The translations under genes were made by a program, and so were the position numbers. 64,000 bases of DNA from Candidatus Puniceispirillum sp. (GTDB taxonomy: Bacteria; Pseudomonadota; Alphaproteobacteria; Puniceispirillales; Puniceispirillaceae), in the NCBI GenBank assembly GCA_028382965.1, contig JAOEUK010000002.1:124001-188000 (forward strand), given 5' to 3'. This document shows, piece after piece, positions 27,368-36,372 of this stretch. The notes below the pieces were generated by a model. That model was not told the DNA's origin, did no database searches, and saw only the letters and a program-made list of their open reading frames with translations. The stretch's first letter is position 1. Each line of letters begins with the position of its first letter.

Positions 27368-28867
27368 CTAACGCCAAATTGGCCATGGATTTTGATGCTG
27401 CTGCGGAATGCTCTTTTTACCAGAAATTTTATGATCATTTTGCGGACCTATCTTACCTGCCAGCACATCATCAATCGACATCACATGATTAAGATGTCCC
27501 CCAAGTTCAATATAGTCATTCTTTCGCATGGTAAATTCAATCGGCGCCACTAATGCAGGGGTAGGCACATACCCAAACGCATTGTCCGGAAGCCCCATAA
27601 CGTCAACCATCACTGTAATACCGCCGCCAGGCCATATGTAGACAGGCGCCCCACCGCAAGTGACGCGAGTTAACGCATCCTTTACTGATCGAGTAAGCAT
27701 AACAGGATTTTCGGTAACACCTGCACGAAGGGAGCCTCCAGCACCACCCATAAAATTAATTGACGTTAATGCAGGTTCGCAATTTTCTTCAATACGCTGG
27801 ATAGAGGGTTGCAGACTTGATGGCATTGGCTTTTCTGTCGGCACCAACTCATCATTCAACTCGTAATAGCCAAATTGTTCTCCAGTGGTTGATACCATCA
27901 ATAGCGACTGACCAGAACGTGCAATTTTTGTATCAAAAGGCCCCAGAATGGCCAATGGATCAATCAGATTGGTCCCGCCCCATCCCGTGCCAGGCTCAGC
28001 CACTTGGAAATAACGTCCGGGGGTTGATCGGCGACCAATTATCTTGATCCCACTTGGTGCCCAGCCAATAACCTTACCAGCCTGATGTTCAGACATCACA
28101 CCAGTAATGTGGTCATCAACAATCACAACTTCATCAACAAGGCCATGCCATTGAGCCGCAAACATTCCAACTGTGGCAGAACCGCAACCAACCCGCATGC
28201 GCGACTCGGTAACACCGTTTATTATCGGCGCCTTGCCAGCTTGCAAAAGAAGGTTTGATCCATCATCAACCTGCATATCAACAGCATTACCATTACATAA
28301 AGCCAACAATGTAGCGCAAGTCACCCGACCTTCTTTTTTGCCTCCCCCAGTCAGATGATGAACCCCACCCAATGACAACATTTGCGAGCCATATTCGCCA
28401 GTTGTCACGTGCCCAACAGGCTCCCCGTCAACGCGAACAGTGGCGCATTCAGGACCAATATGACGATCCGTGTCAATTTTTACTTTAGCACCGCAATAAC
28501 TAAAAATTCCCTCAGATACTACAGTTACCATATCAACACCATCAACAACACTACTGACGATAAAAGGGGCCGGCTTGTAATCTGGATATGTGGTGCCAGC
28601 ACCTACAGCAGTGACAAAGGCATCCTCTGGGGTAACCAGATCGCCATTCCAGTCATCCGTGCCATCAAGAAACGGAACCAGCTCACCACCTTCATCAAAA
28701 CGCCGCTGCATTACCACCAACGGATCAACACGAAGAAGTTGGCCTCCCTCATTGGCATAACGGTCGCAAGCACCTGATTTACCATCAGCGATAAAACACA
28801 TCACTGGGCAGGCATCACAGCGGATTTTTTCTTTGTCCCGTTTATCACGCTTGATTTTTGTTGCCAT
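27368..28867 (-). CDS. 6-hydroxynicotinate reductase-like iron-sulfur flavoprotein
   Basis: 499 residues from ATG 28867; the track start two codons earlier is TTG. The N-terminus has four cysteines, C-x2-C-x3-C-x9-C in RCDACPVMCFIADGKSGACD, suiting an Fe-S cluster, and more cysteines follow. A GSAT sequence (threonine about 232, in VGCGSATVGMF) could be a covalent flavin site. E. barkeri Hnr reduces 6-hydroxynicotinate to tetrahydro-6-oxonicotinate with reduced ferredoxin and holds covalent flavin and Fe-S clusters. Identity is based on recall of the annotated family plus the adjacent enamidase homologue; the true substrate may be a related ring. Confidence 0.75.
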   Translation of the reverse strand: MATKIKRDKRDKEKIRCDACPVMCFIADGKSGACDRYANEGGQLLRVDPLVVMQRRFDEGGELVPFLDGTDDWNGDLVTPEDAFVTAVGAGTTYPDYKPAPFIVSSVVDGVDMVTVVSEGIFSYCGAKVKIDTDRHIGPECATVRVDGEPVGHVTTGEYGSQMLSLGGVHHLTGGGKKEGRVTCATLLALCNGNAVDMQVDDGSNLLLQAGKAPIINGVTESRMRVGCGSATVGMFAAQWHGLVDEVVIVDDHITGVMSEHQAGKVIGWAPSGIKIIGRRSTPGRYFQVAEPGTGWGGTNLIDPLAILGPFDTKIARSGQSLLMVSTTGEQFGYYELNDELVPTEKPMPSSLQPSIQRIEENCEPALTSINFMGGAGGSLRAGVTENPVMLTRSVKDALTRVTCGGAPVYIWPGGGITVMVDVMGLPDNAFGYVPTPALVAPIEFTMRKNDYIELGGHLNHVMSIDDVLAGKIGPQNDHKISGKKSIPQQHQNPWPIWR

Positions 28868-28869
28868 AC

Positions 28870-31629
28870 TCAACCGCTCCTTTTTGCTTTTTCTTCTAAC
28901 GCAGTAATGGCCGCGAAAATTTTGTCTGGTGTGGCTGGCAAGTCAAAAACACTTGCCCCAGTAGCATGACGGATTGCATTTAAAATTGCTGGGGCAGTTG
29001 GTATAAGAACATGCTCACCAAGGCCTTTAGCACCATAAGGACCTTCTTCATCTGGAACCTCAATAATCACGTGGTTGAATTCTGGAATATCACCAATAGT
29101 TGGGATAAGATAATCATGCAAATTTTCAGTTCTGCCCGGCTGATAATCTTCCATCAAGGCAAGCCCTAAACCTTGAGCAACCCCGCCCTCAATTTGTCCT
29201 TCAATCAAAAGTGGGTTAATCGCCCGCCCAACGTCATGCGCTGTCGTCACTGTTTCAAGCTTGACTTGACCAAGCACACAATCAACTGAAAGTTCCATCA
29301 TCTGTGCACCATAGCCAAACACAGCATAAGGGATGCCCTGCCCTTTATCATTAAGTGGGCTTGTCGGCGGGTCATAGGTTTCCTCAGCCATAAAGACATA
29401 TCCAAAATCATTGACAGGCAACTCCGACAAATCAATACGCGCAAAACCTCCAGCCGCATCATTTAGAAGAAGCAAGGAGCCGTCAAAATTAATCTGGGCA
29501 TCGCTATCAACATTACCTTGGCGTATTAAGATCTCACGTAATGCATTGCCTGATAACATGGCCGCCTTTCCTGAGACAAAGGTTTGGCGTGAAGCTGAAG
29601 TTTTGCCGCAGTCAGGTGTGAGGTCTGTATCACCTCCAACAATTTGCACTTCATGCACTGGTAAACCCAGTGCATCAGCGGCAATTTGAGTAATTACCGT
29701 ATTTGCACCCTGACCAATATCCATTGCCCCTTGGTGCAGCACAACCACCCCACTAGAGGTAACCCCAATACGCATGGTTGATGGGTTTGGTAATGAGGTA
29801 TTACCACATCCATACCAACAACTAGCAACCCCTACGCCTCGGCGCCATGGGCTACCATTTTTAATCGCCACTTCATTAAAATTTGCAGCCTTCAACAGCG
29901 CGGATTGCCAGCATTCTTCTAAAGCTTCAAAACACTCATCAATTCCTACACCACTCTTAAAAACTTGCCCAGTTACTGTTGGCACGCCATTTTTTAGAGC
30001 ATTTCGCCGCCGAAATGCTAGGCGGTCCATGCCCACTTTTTCAGCGAGCAAGTCATAGGCGCATTCTTGAGCAATTGCTGATTGAGGCACCCCAAACCCA
30101 CGAAAAGCGCCAGCTGGCGGTGCATTCGTATGGACCGCAACACTTTTGGCGCGATAGTCAGTGGTTTTATAAGGTCCACACGCATGTATTGGTACACGGT
30201 TCGCCACAGTCGGTCCCCAGCTCGCATAGGCACCAGTATTAAAAACACCATCAAATACAAAACCACTGATCTCCCCTTTTTCATCGCAGCCAATGCTTAA
30301 TCGAATATCAGATGGATGGCGCTTGGTTGAAGCACGCATTGACTCACCACGGCTGTAGCAAATACGGGCTGGCCGTTTTAACACCCAAGCGGCAAGAGCA
30401 ACATAAGGTTGAAATGAAACATCCAGCTTTGCGCCGAATCCACCACCACAAGCAGAAGGCACCACACGAATTTTTGCTAGGTCCATGCCCATAATCTCAG
30501 CAAGGCTCTCACGGTCCATTTGGGCTGCCTGTGTACAGCCATGAATGACAATTCTACTGCCCTCAAGTACTGCATATCCTGACTCAGGTTCGATATAAGC
30601 ATGCTCAATAAATGGTGTTTTGGTCCTTACGTTCACTTGGTGCTTGGCAGCAGCTAATGCCTTGTCAGCATCTCCACATTCAACATAACCACGCACCAAA
30701 ATGTTGCCATCACGGCTATTATGCAGCTTTGGCGCACCAGAACTCGTCGAAGACTCTGGAGTCAGCATAGTGTCATGTGGTTCCCATGAAATTGGAAAAT
30801 CAGCCTCATCAAATCTACTAACGCTGTCCGGATCACCTACAATTGCTGCGACAGCATCACCTCTATAAAGGGCTGTCGTTTCGGCAAACACCGGTTGATC
30901 AGCAAATGGTGGGATTACACCAAAACAATTCCGGCCGGGAACATCACTGGCATCCAGCACCGCCAAAATCCCAGGTTGTTCTGCCAGGAACGCAGCCTTA
31001 TCACCAATCTGGAAACTAGCATAGTGATGCGGGCTTCGGATAACTCTTACCAACACTGCATCGTGCGGCACCTGATCATCACCATAAACAAGACTGGCAT
31101 CCACCTTTGGTTGTCCGTCAATATGCCGGATGGGGCTGCCAACACTGCATCCTCCTTTCGGAGATAAAGGCACGCCTATTCCAGTGCCAACCGCAAGCAC
31201 AGCATCAATGATTTTGCTATATCCTGTGCAACGGCATAAAACACCACCAAGCGCGTTTTGGACATCGCACCGCGATGGTGCTGGGTTTTCAGCAAGCAAC
31301 GCATGGGCAGCAACCAACATCCCCGGCGTGCAAATACCACATTGAGCTGCTCCATAGGCAAGAAAACTATCTTGCAGCCCTGCAATTTTACCAGCTTCAT
31401 GAAGCCCCTCAATACTGGTAACTTCGGCACCCTCAACTTGCCCGATAGCCGTCAGGCAACTACAGATTGGTGCTCCGTCAAGAAGTACGCTACAGGCCCC
31501 ACAATCGCCAGCATTACAGCCAATTTTTGTACCAAAAAGGTCCATTTCGTTCCGAAGCACATCACTTAGTCTCGTGCTTGCTGGCAACTGGCTGGTCACA
31601 ATTCGACCATTCAGGGTAAAATAAGTCAT
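28870..31629 (-). CDS. Molybdenum hydroxylase, fused 2Fe-2S and Mo-binding subunit
   Basis: 919 residues of the xanthine dehydrogenase family. Residues 1-150 form the two-cluster domain: plant-type ligands C38, C43, C46, C58 and the second set C97, C100, C132, C134. The remainder is the Mo-cofactor domain, with GGGFGAKLDVS, GAFRGFGVPQ, GAMDIGQGANTV and the catalytic glutamate in AKGLGEHVLIP near residue 872. It would hydroxylate an aromatic N-heterocycle or aldehyde using water. It overlaps the FAD-subunit gene by four bases and precedes the reductase gene by 2. Joining the two clusters and Mo domain in one chain is known but less common than separate subunits. Confidence 0.9.
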   Translation of the reverse strand: MTYFTLNGRIVTSQLPASTRLSDVLRNEMDLFGTKIGCNAGDCGACSVLLDGAPICSCLTAIGQVEGAEVTSIEGLHEAGKIAGLQDSFLAYGAAQCGICTPGMLVAAHALLAENPAPSRCDVQNALGGVLCRCTGYSKIIDAVLAVGTGIGVPLSPKGGCSVGSPIRHIDGQPKVDASLVYGDDQVPHDAVLVRVIRSPHHYASFQIGDKAAFLAEQPGILAVLDASDVPGRNCFGVIPPFADQPVFAETTALYRGDAVAAIVGDPDSVSRFDEADFPISWEPHDTMLTPESSTSSGAPKLHNSRDGNILVRGYVECGDADKALAAAKHQVNVRTKTPFIEHAYIEPESGYAVLEGSRIVIHGCTQAAQMDRESLAEIMGMDLAKIRVVPSACGGGFGAKLDVSFQPYVALAAWVLKRPARICYSRGESMRASTKRHPSDIRLSIGCDEKGEISGFVFDGVFNTGAYASWGPTVANRVPIHACGPYKTTDYRAKSVAVHTNAPPAGAFRGFGVPQSAIAQECAYDLLAEKVGMDRLAFRRRNALKNGVPTVTGQVFKSGVGIDECFEALEECWQSALLKAANFNEVAIKNGSPWRRGVGVASCWYGCGNTSLPNPSTMRIGVTSSGVVVLHQGAMDIGQGANTVITQIAADALGLPVHEVQIVGGDTDLTPDCGKTSASRQTFVSGKAAMLSGNALREILIRQGNVDSDAQINFDGSLLLLNDAAGGFARIDLSELPVNDFGYVFMAEETYDPPTSPLNDKGQGIPYAVFGYGAQMMELSVDCVLGQVKLETVTTAHDVGRAINPLLIEGQIEGGVAQGLGLALMEDYQPGRTENLHDYLIPTIGDIPEFNHVIIEVPDEEGPYGAKGLGEHVLIPTAPAILNAIRHATGASVFDLPATPDKIFAAITALEEKAKRSG

Positions 31630-32510
31630 GCATTTATCCCGCTTGCAAAATCGCGTTGCTGATCAGCCAGCAATCGTCGAACAACTTCAACTGAAGCTTG
31701 ACGTCGATAGCTAGCTGGGGCACGCACATCATCAATTGGCGCTAATGCGTCAAAATGTTCCAGCATTACTCGCTCAGTTGCAGTTGCCAATGGAGTGCCA
31801 AGCAAGGCGGCCTCAGCTCTATCCATCCGCATTGCAACTTCGCTGCATGCGCCAACAGACAAAGCAATTGTTGAGATCAAACCAGCCGCGTCTACATCCA
31901 GACGAAGCGCTGCCATACTTATCGAAATAACCAGATAAGACCGCGCGCCAAGTTTCAAAAAGCCAGATTTTCCCACTGTTGATTCTAGCGGAATACGCAG
32001 TGCACTGACCATTTCATTAGCTTTTAGTGCTGTTTTCCGATTACCAAGAATAAAAGCGGATAGCGGCAAATGGCGAAGGCCTGCCTTGGCAGCAATCTCA
32101 ACCTCCGCATTTAGTATCAATAATGGTGGCACACCATCTGCTGCTGGCGACGCATTACAAAGGTTGCCAATAATAGTGGCACGGTTCTGGATCTGGACTG
32201 AACCAACTTCACGTGCTGCTGTTTTCAGAGCATCAAATGCTGGCGGTAAATCGGCATCAATTACAGATCGCCAGCTTGCAGCGGCACCAATGCGCCAATA
32301 TCCACCATCAAAATTTATGTCTCCAAGTTCGGCAATGCCTGAAATATCAAGAATAGCACCAACAAGTGGCCGGTCTTGCAAACTTGGAAAAACATCAGTA
32401 CCACCTGCCAAAATTTTTCTAGGGCCTTTAGCCAGCGCTGAGACAGCAGCGTTTAAGCTATCAACACGCAAATAATCTACGTCACCCCTTGTATTCAATC
32501 TATTGTGCAT
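31626..32510 (-). CDS. Molybdenum hydroxylase FAD-binding subunit
   Basis: 294 residues of the CO-dehydrogenase/xanthine-dehydrogenase medium subunit type. The FAD-binding motifs are KILAGGTDVFPS and TIIGNLCNASPAADGVP, followed by a C-terminal CO_deh_flav_C domain. It passes electrons from the 2Fe-2S clusters to an acceptor. Its stop overlaps the start of the large subunit (ATGA), so the two are made together. Confidence 0.9.
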   Translation of the reverse strand: MHNRLNTRGDVDYLRVDSLNAAVSALAKGPRKILAGGTDVFPSLQDRPLVGAILDISGIAELGDINFDGGYWRIGAAASWRSVIDADLPPAFDALKTAAREVGSVQIQNRATIIGNLCNASPAADGVPPLLILNAEVEIAAKAGLRHLPLSAFILGNRKTALKANEMVSALRIPLESTVGKSGFLKLGARSYLVISISMAALRLDVDAAGLISTIALSVGACSEVAMRMDRAEAALLGTPLATATERVMLEHFDALAPIDDVRAPASYRRQASVEVVRRLLADQQRDFASGINA

Positions 32511-32566
32511 GGTGATCCCTTGATAACGCCACTATCTGCAATTCAGCCTCCATCAACACCTATATA

Positions 32567-34288
32567 TTAGCTGACTTGCGCATTCAGTAGATTCTGCATA
32601 GAGGCGTTCACTTCACGACTGTAAAGCCGTGCCATTTGCCCAGTAGGTGGTAACGGCTCGTCACAGAAAAAAGATGGTAATTCATCATCAATCTCATCAA
32701 ACCCAGCTGCCTTGTTAAAGGCCGCCTCAAGACGCAATGTCTCAAGACCAATATTTTGGATAAATTCCGGCGTTACTCCTGCATCAAAAGCATCATTAAT
32801 AGCATCAGCAATTAGCTTTAAATTATCATCGGTCACAGACCGACCAAAAACACATAAGCCAAATGAATCCGCCACTGCACTGCTGATCTGCATCCGAAGG
32901 CTCTCAGCTACCAATTCATCAATTGTTTTGTCATCACATTTGAATGATGGGGCATTGCCAACTGTATGATCAGCACCCTGTGCTGTAAGCATCATTGAAA
33001 TGCCTGTTACTTCTATTATGCGAGGATCATAGGCACTTATCGCCTGCTTTTTGATTACCGGCACCCTCGCTACATTAAAGGCTTCACCAACTCGAGCAGT
33101 TCCTGAGGCATATAGCTGACCAAGCTCACTGCCACTGCGAATTTCTTCCAGACAGCATTGCATAAAGCTGATGTCACCAAACTCTCCTTCACCGCCCTCC
33201 ATCAGAACACCAATAGTTGCACCAAGCTCAATACTATCAACCCCAAGATCATTCGCTGTTTCATTTAACCTTGCTACATCATCAGGGTTTTCAAGCCCAC
33301 AATTGGTACCTAGTAAGCCAATAGTCTCATATTCCAATGGTGATACGAGTTCACGCCCAGTGTCATCAACATAAACATTGCTACATTTGATCAGGCAGCC
33401 GGGCATACAAGCATGTGACGTGTCACCTCCACGTCCACCATTTAACTCACGAATATAGTCACCACCCATTTTAAGAGGACCATCTGATGTTGTAGTTAAT
33501 TGCCCTGACGAAAAATTACGAACCGGTAGCGCCCCAAGATGATTAGTCAAATCAGCTACCATTGCCGTTCCAGTTGTTTTCAAACTTTGCACAGCAACCG
33601 ACTCACCAAGCTTCTTTCCATAATCTTTGATCGCACCCATTAATTTTTTTCGATCATTAACAGGAGGCATGCGATCTTTATCGATGACCATCGCCTTAAT
33701 TTTTTTTGAACCCATAACCGCACCAACACCACCGCGTGCAGCAAGCCTTGAAGGCCGATTATCTGTATCAGAAAATGCCACGCCAGCCATCAAGCCAAGA
33801 TATTCACCAACGGGTCCACAAAGGGCTAGTGAAGTTTTTTCACCATAAGCCACATGTAGTTTTTTTGCACAGTCAAAATTGCCAAGCCCAAGATAAGGAG
33901 TTGCATCATCAAAGCAAATTTCACCATCTTTTTTAATGCGGATCACAACCCAATCATCGCATGCCCCATTAAGAGTAATACCAGCAATCAATAGTTGACC
34001 CATAGCAAAGCCAAATGTACCTCCACTATTAGCCTCTTTGATTCCGCCTGTTAACGGACTTTTGCAGCCAACACTTAGACGATTGGCATTGGAAAAATTT
34101 GTCCCAGCAAATGGACCAACAGAGAAAATTAATGGGTTTTCAGGTGCAAATGGCTCAACCCCAGCAATGTTTTTCTCAAGCAGCATTCTTGCTATCAAAT
34201 AGCGTCCAGACTTAGCAATTTCTTGCCCTGACAAATCACGGACAGAGCTTGTTTTGTTACTAAGATCAATATCAATGTGTTTGCGCAT
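32567..34288 (-). CDS. Aldehyde:ferredoxin oxidoreductase family protein (W/Mo-pterin)
   Basis: 573 residues, close to the 600-residue family norm. The N-terminal AOR domain has SVGPFAGTNFSNANRLSVG, EANSGGTFGFAM and RLAARGGVGAVMGSKKIKAMV. The 4Fe-4S ligands are C294, C298 and C302 (CMPGCLIKC, a C-x3-C-x3-C spacing unlike the C-x2-C of Pyrococcus AOR) plus C479 in DSFGLCVFG. Such spacing resembles my memory of the YdhV-type subgroup. AORs oxidise aldehydes with ferredoxin at very low potential; in this operon it may make or use reduced ferredoxin. Rare in aerobic bacteria. Confidence 0.85.
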   Translation of the reverse strand: MRKHIDIDLSNKTSSVRDLSGQEIAKSGRYLIARMLLEKNIAGVEPFAPENPLIFSVGPFAGTNFSNANRLSVGCKSPLTGGIKEANSGGTFGFAMGQLLIAGITLNGACDDWVVIRIKKDGEICFDDATPYLGLGNFDCAKKLHVAYGEKTSLALCGPVGEYLGLMAGVAFSDTDNRPSRLAARGGVGAVMGSKKIKAMVIDKDRMPPVNDRKKLMGAIKDYGKKLGESVAVQSLKTTGTAMVADLTNHLGALPVRNFSSGQLTTTSDGPLKMGGDYIRELNGGRGGDTSHACMPGCLIKCSNVYVDDTGRELVSPLEYETIGLLGTNCGLENPDDVARLNETANDLGVDSIELGATIGVLMEGGEGEFGDISFMQCCLEEIRSGSELGQLYASGTARVGEAFNVARVPVIKKQAISAYDPRIIEVTGISMMLTAQGADHTVGNAPSFKCDDKTIDELVAESLRMQISSAVADSFGLCVFGRSVTDDNLKLIADAINDAFDAGVTPEFIQNIGLETLRLEAAFNKAAGFDEIDDELPSFFCDEPLPPTGQMARLYSREVNASMQNLLNAQVS

Positions 34289-34442
34289 GCCATTTCCTAT
34301 CCAGTAATAGCTATCAACTATAATAGGTAATCTAGCATTTAAATCATTTGATTACTAACAATAAAATTTTTGCTAATCGCTCCTAACTAAAAACATTCAG
34401 AGATGATAATAGTGCCATTTCTGCTGCTAAATTCACAGCTGA

Positions 34443-35612
34443 TCAATGAAGGATTTCTGGTAAATTCGTTGCTGGTGGGGTGTTACGGCTGCGGTCACTT
34501 CGTACAATGCCATCGATAATAGTCATTCCAATTCCAGGTAGGTTGCCTTGATAAATGCTTTCTAGCATGTTTTTACCTGGAGCGTGTTGTGCTGTATCCA
34601 TAAGCACAAAATCAGCGCTTCGCCCCACTTCCACAATTCCACAATCCAAATCACGTATTCGTGCCGTATTACCAGTTCCAAAGCAAAAAGCAATTTCTGG
34701 TGGGATATCGCCAAGACTTGAGAGCATGGCAATCATGCGGAGGATCCCCAGTGGCTGTACACCAGAACCTGCAGGCCCATCCGTTCCAAGAATTACCCGC
34801 TCAGCTTGCTTAATTTCAAAGGCGGTTCGCATTGCAAGTAATCCAGCACGCTCATTACCATTGTGAACAATTTCAATGCCGCGGCTACAGCTCTCACATA
34901 GACAGGTAATTTGGTCATCTGGAAGTGCGGTGTGACCGCCATTAATATGCCCGATAATATCAGCATCAGTTTCCAACACTACATCTTTATCAATCAGCCC
35001 TGACCCAGGAATTGATGGCCCCCCTGTGTGAATTGTAGATTGAATGCCATATTTCCGAGCCCATTTGACCATCTGTGCAGCTGTTTTTCCATCCTTAACT
35101 GATCCAAGACCAACCTCGCCAAGCAACGTTACGCCCGCATCGGCGAGTTCTTTGAAATCAGACTCAACCATGCCATTTTCGATAACTGGAGCTCCAGCGA
35201 GCACTTTTACACCTGATGGCCTGAAATTTTCGTACCATCGCTGCGACGCAATCGCCATTGCCTTGAGACCAACAATATCTTTTGGTCGTCCCGGCGCATG
35301 AACCTCACCAGCGGAAATCATGGTTGTCACCCCGCCATGAAGACAGGAGTCAATCCAGTTCAACTGTTGTTGCCGCGGCGTGTAATCACCAATAACAGGA
35401 TGCACATGACTGTCAATCAACCCTGGCGTAAGCGTCACACCGCGAGCATGGATCCGAACTGTCGCATTATCGAGGTCCATGTCCTTAGCGTATCCAATAT
35501 CTGTAATTCTGCCCTCAGTCGCAATCACGCAATCTCCATCAAGTATTGGCGCCTCAAGTTTTCCTGAAAGAATTTGTCCAATATTGGTGATCACAAGTTT
35601 TTTCGAAACCAT
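34443..35612 (-). CDS. Enamidase-like amidohydrolase
   Basis: 389 residues from ATG 35612 with a GGAGAGA site (GTG three codons earlier is possible). Metal-binding motifs are LIDSHVHPVIGDYTPRQ, a lysine-bearing strand, IHTGGPSIPGSG, GHINGGHTAL and LGTDGPAGSGVQPLGILRM. These and GGVTTMISAGEVHAPGRPKD, GVKVLAGAPVIENG, GEVGLGSVK and SRNTPPA match E. barkeri enamidase as I recall it. Enamidase hydrolyses tetrahydro-6-oxonicotinate to ammonia and 2-formylglutarate. This is the best single clue to the island's chemistry. The gene lies between MarR and the AOR gene, 154 bases before the latter. Confidence 0.85.
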   Translation of the reverse strand: MVSKKLVITNIGQILSGKLEAPILDGDCVIATEGRITDIGYAKDMDLDNATVRIHARGVTLTPGLIDSHVHPVIGDYTPRQQQLNWIDSCLHGGVTTMISAGEVHAPGRPKDIVGLKAMAIASQRWYENFRPSGVKVLAGAPVIENGMVESDFKELADAGVTLLGEVGLGSVKDGKTAAQMVKWARKYGIQSTIHTGGPSIPGSGLIDKDVVLETDADIIGHINGGHTALPDDQITCLCESCSRGIEIVHNGNERAGLLAMRTAFEIKQAERVILGTDGPAGSGVQPLGILRMIAMLSSLGDIPPEIAFCFGTGNTARIRDLDCGIVEVGRSADFVLMDTAQHAPGKNMLESIYQGNLPGIGMTIIDGIVRSDRSRNTPPATNLPEILH

Positions 35613-35690
35613 TCTCTCCACTCCTCATGGCAGTGACTCGCTATCATATCATTAGCAAACAATCTCGCTATTCGGTCAAGCCGTTTGTCC

Positions 35691-36140
35691 TTAAAGCTTA
35701 TCTAACAAGGTCAAAAGCCTCGCAACCTCACGTTCTGTGAGTCGCTCAGTTGTCTCCTTCGTGATGTCTTTTGCCTTTGCAGTTGCTATATCTAATTCTT
35801 TTTTACCATGGTCAGTTAGGGAGATTTGTAAACGGCGCTTGTCCTCATTGTCTTGACGAGACCTTACTAGTCCACGTTGAATAAGCCTGGTAATCACGCC
35901 TTTGGTTGTTGCCGCATCCATCGCCACCAAACGCCCAAGCTTGTTCTGTGACATCTCACCAACTTCACTAAGCCTAGCTAAAATTGAAAATTGCGTAGGT
36001 GTCATTTCTGGCAAATGACGTGAAAAAATCTCGAGATGCCATTGACTTGCAAGTCGAAGTTTATAACCAACTTGCTCATTAAGCTGATATTCGGAGCTTT
36101 GCACTTTGGTAGGTACATGGTTTTGTTTTTGAACGGTCAT
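35691..36140 (-). CDS. MarR family transcriptional regulator
   Basis: 149 residues with a winged helix: MTPTQFSILARLSEVGEMSQNKLGRLVAMDAATTKGVITRLIQRGLV and the wing RSRQDNEDKRRLQISLTDHGKKEL. MarR proteins often sense aromatic acids. It is the first gene facing the catabolic operon on the minus strand and lies opposite the DUF1185 gene across a 217-216 base region with a 15-bp direct repeat, so it most likely regulates both directions. Confidence 0.92.
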   Translation of the reverse strand: MTVQKQNHVPTKVQSSEYQLNEQVGYKLRLASQWHLEIFSRHLPEMTPTQFSILARLSEVGEMSQNKLGRLVAMDAATTKGVITRLIQRGLVRSRQDNEDKRRLQISLTDHGKKELDIATAKAKDITKETTERLTEREVARLLTLLDKL

Positions 36141-36194
36141 GACAATAAACTTAAATTACAGTGTTGAAGAAATTTCAGACTAAGAAGCATAACC

Positions 36195-36284
36195 TTAAAC
36201 ATACAGCATTCCGGAAACCTATCTTTAATCCAGACTACAAAATTTATAATCAAAAACTCTTAATACCTATTAAACATACAGCAT
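36195..36284. repeat. 15-bp direct repeat pair, candidate MarR operators
   Basis: TTAAACATACAGCAT occurs twice on the plus strand, at 36195-36209 and 36270-36284, 75 bases apart, inside the MarR/DUF1185 divergent region. The match is exact and unlikely by chance in about 220 bases. A candidate regulator binding pair. Confidence 0.6.
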
Positions 36285-36372
36285 ATCATTTGACAGCAAA
36301 CAAAATTTAATTCTTGATCATAGGCTTTAACAATATCAAAAAATCATCAGCACTGAGATGAAAGGATATCAC

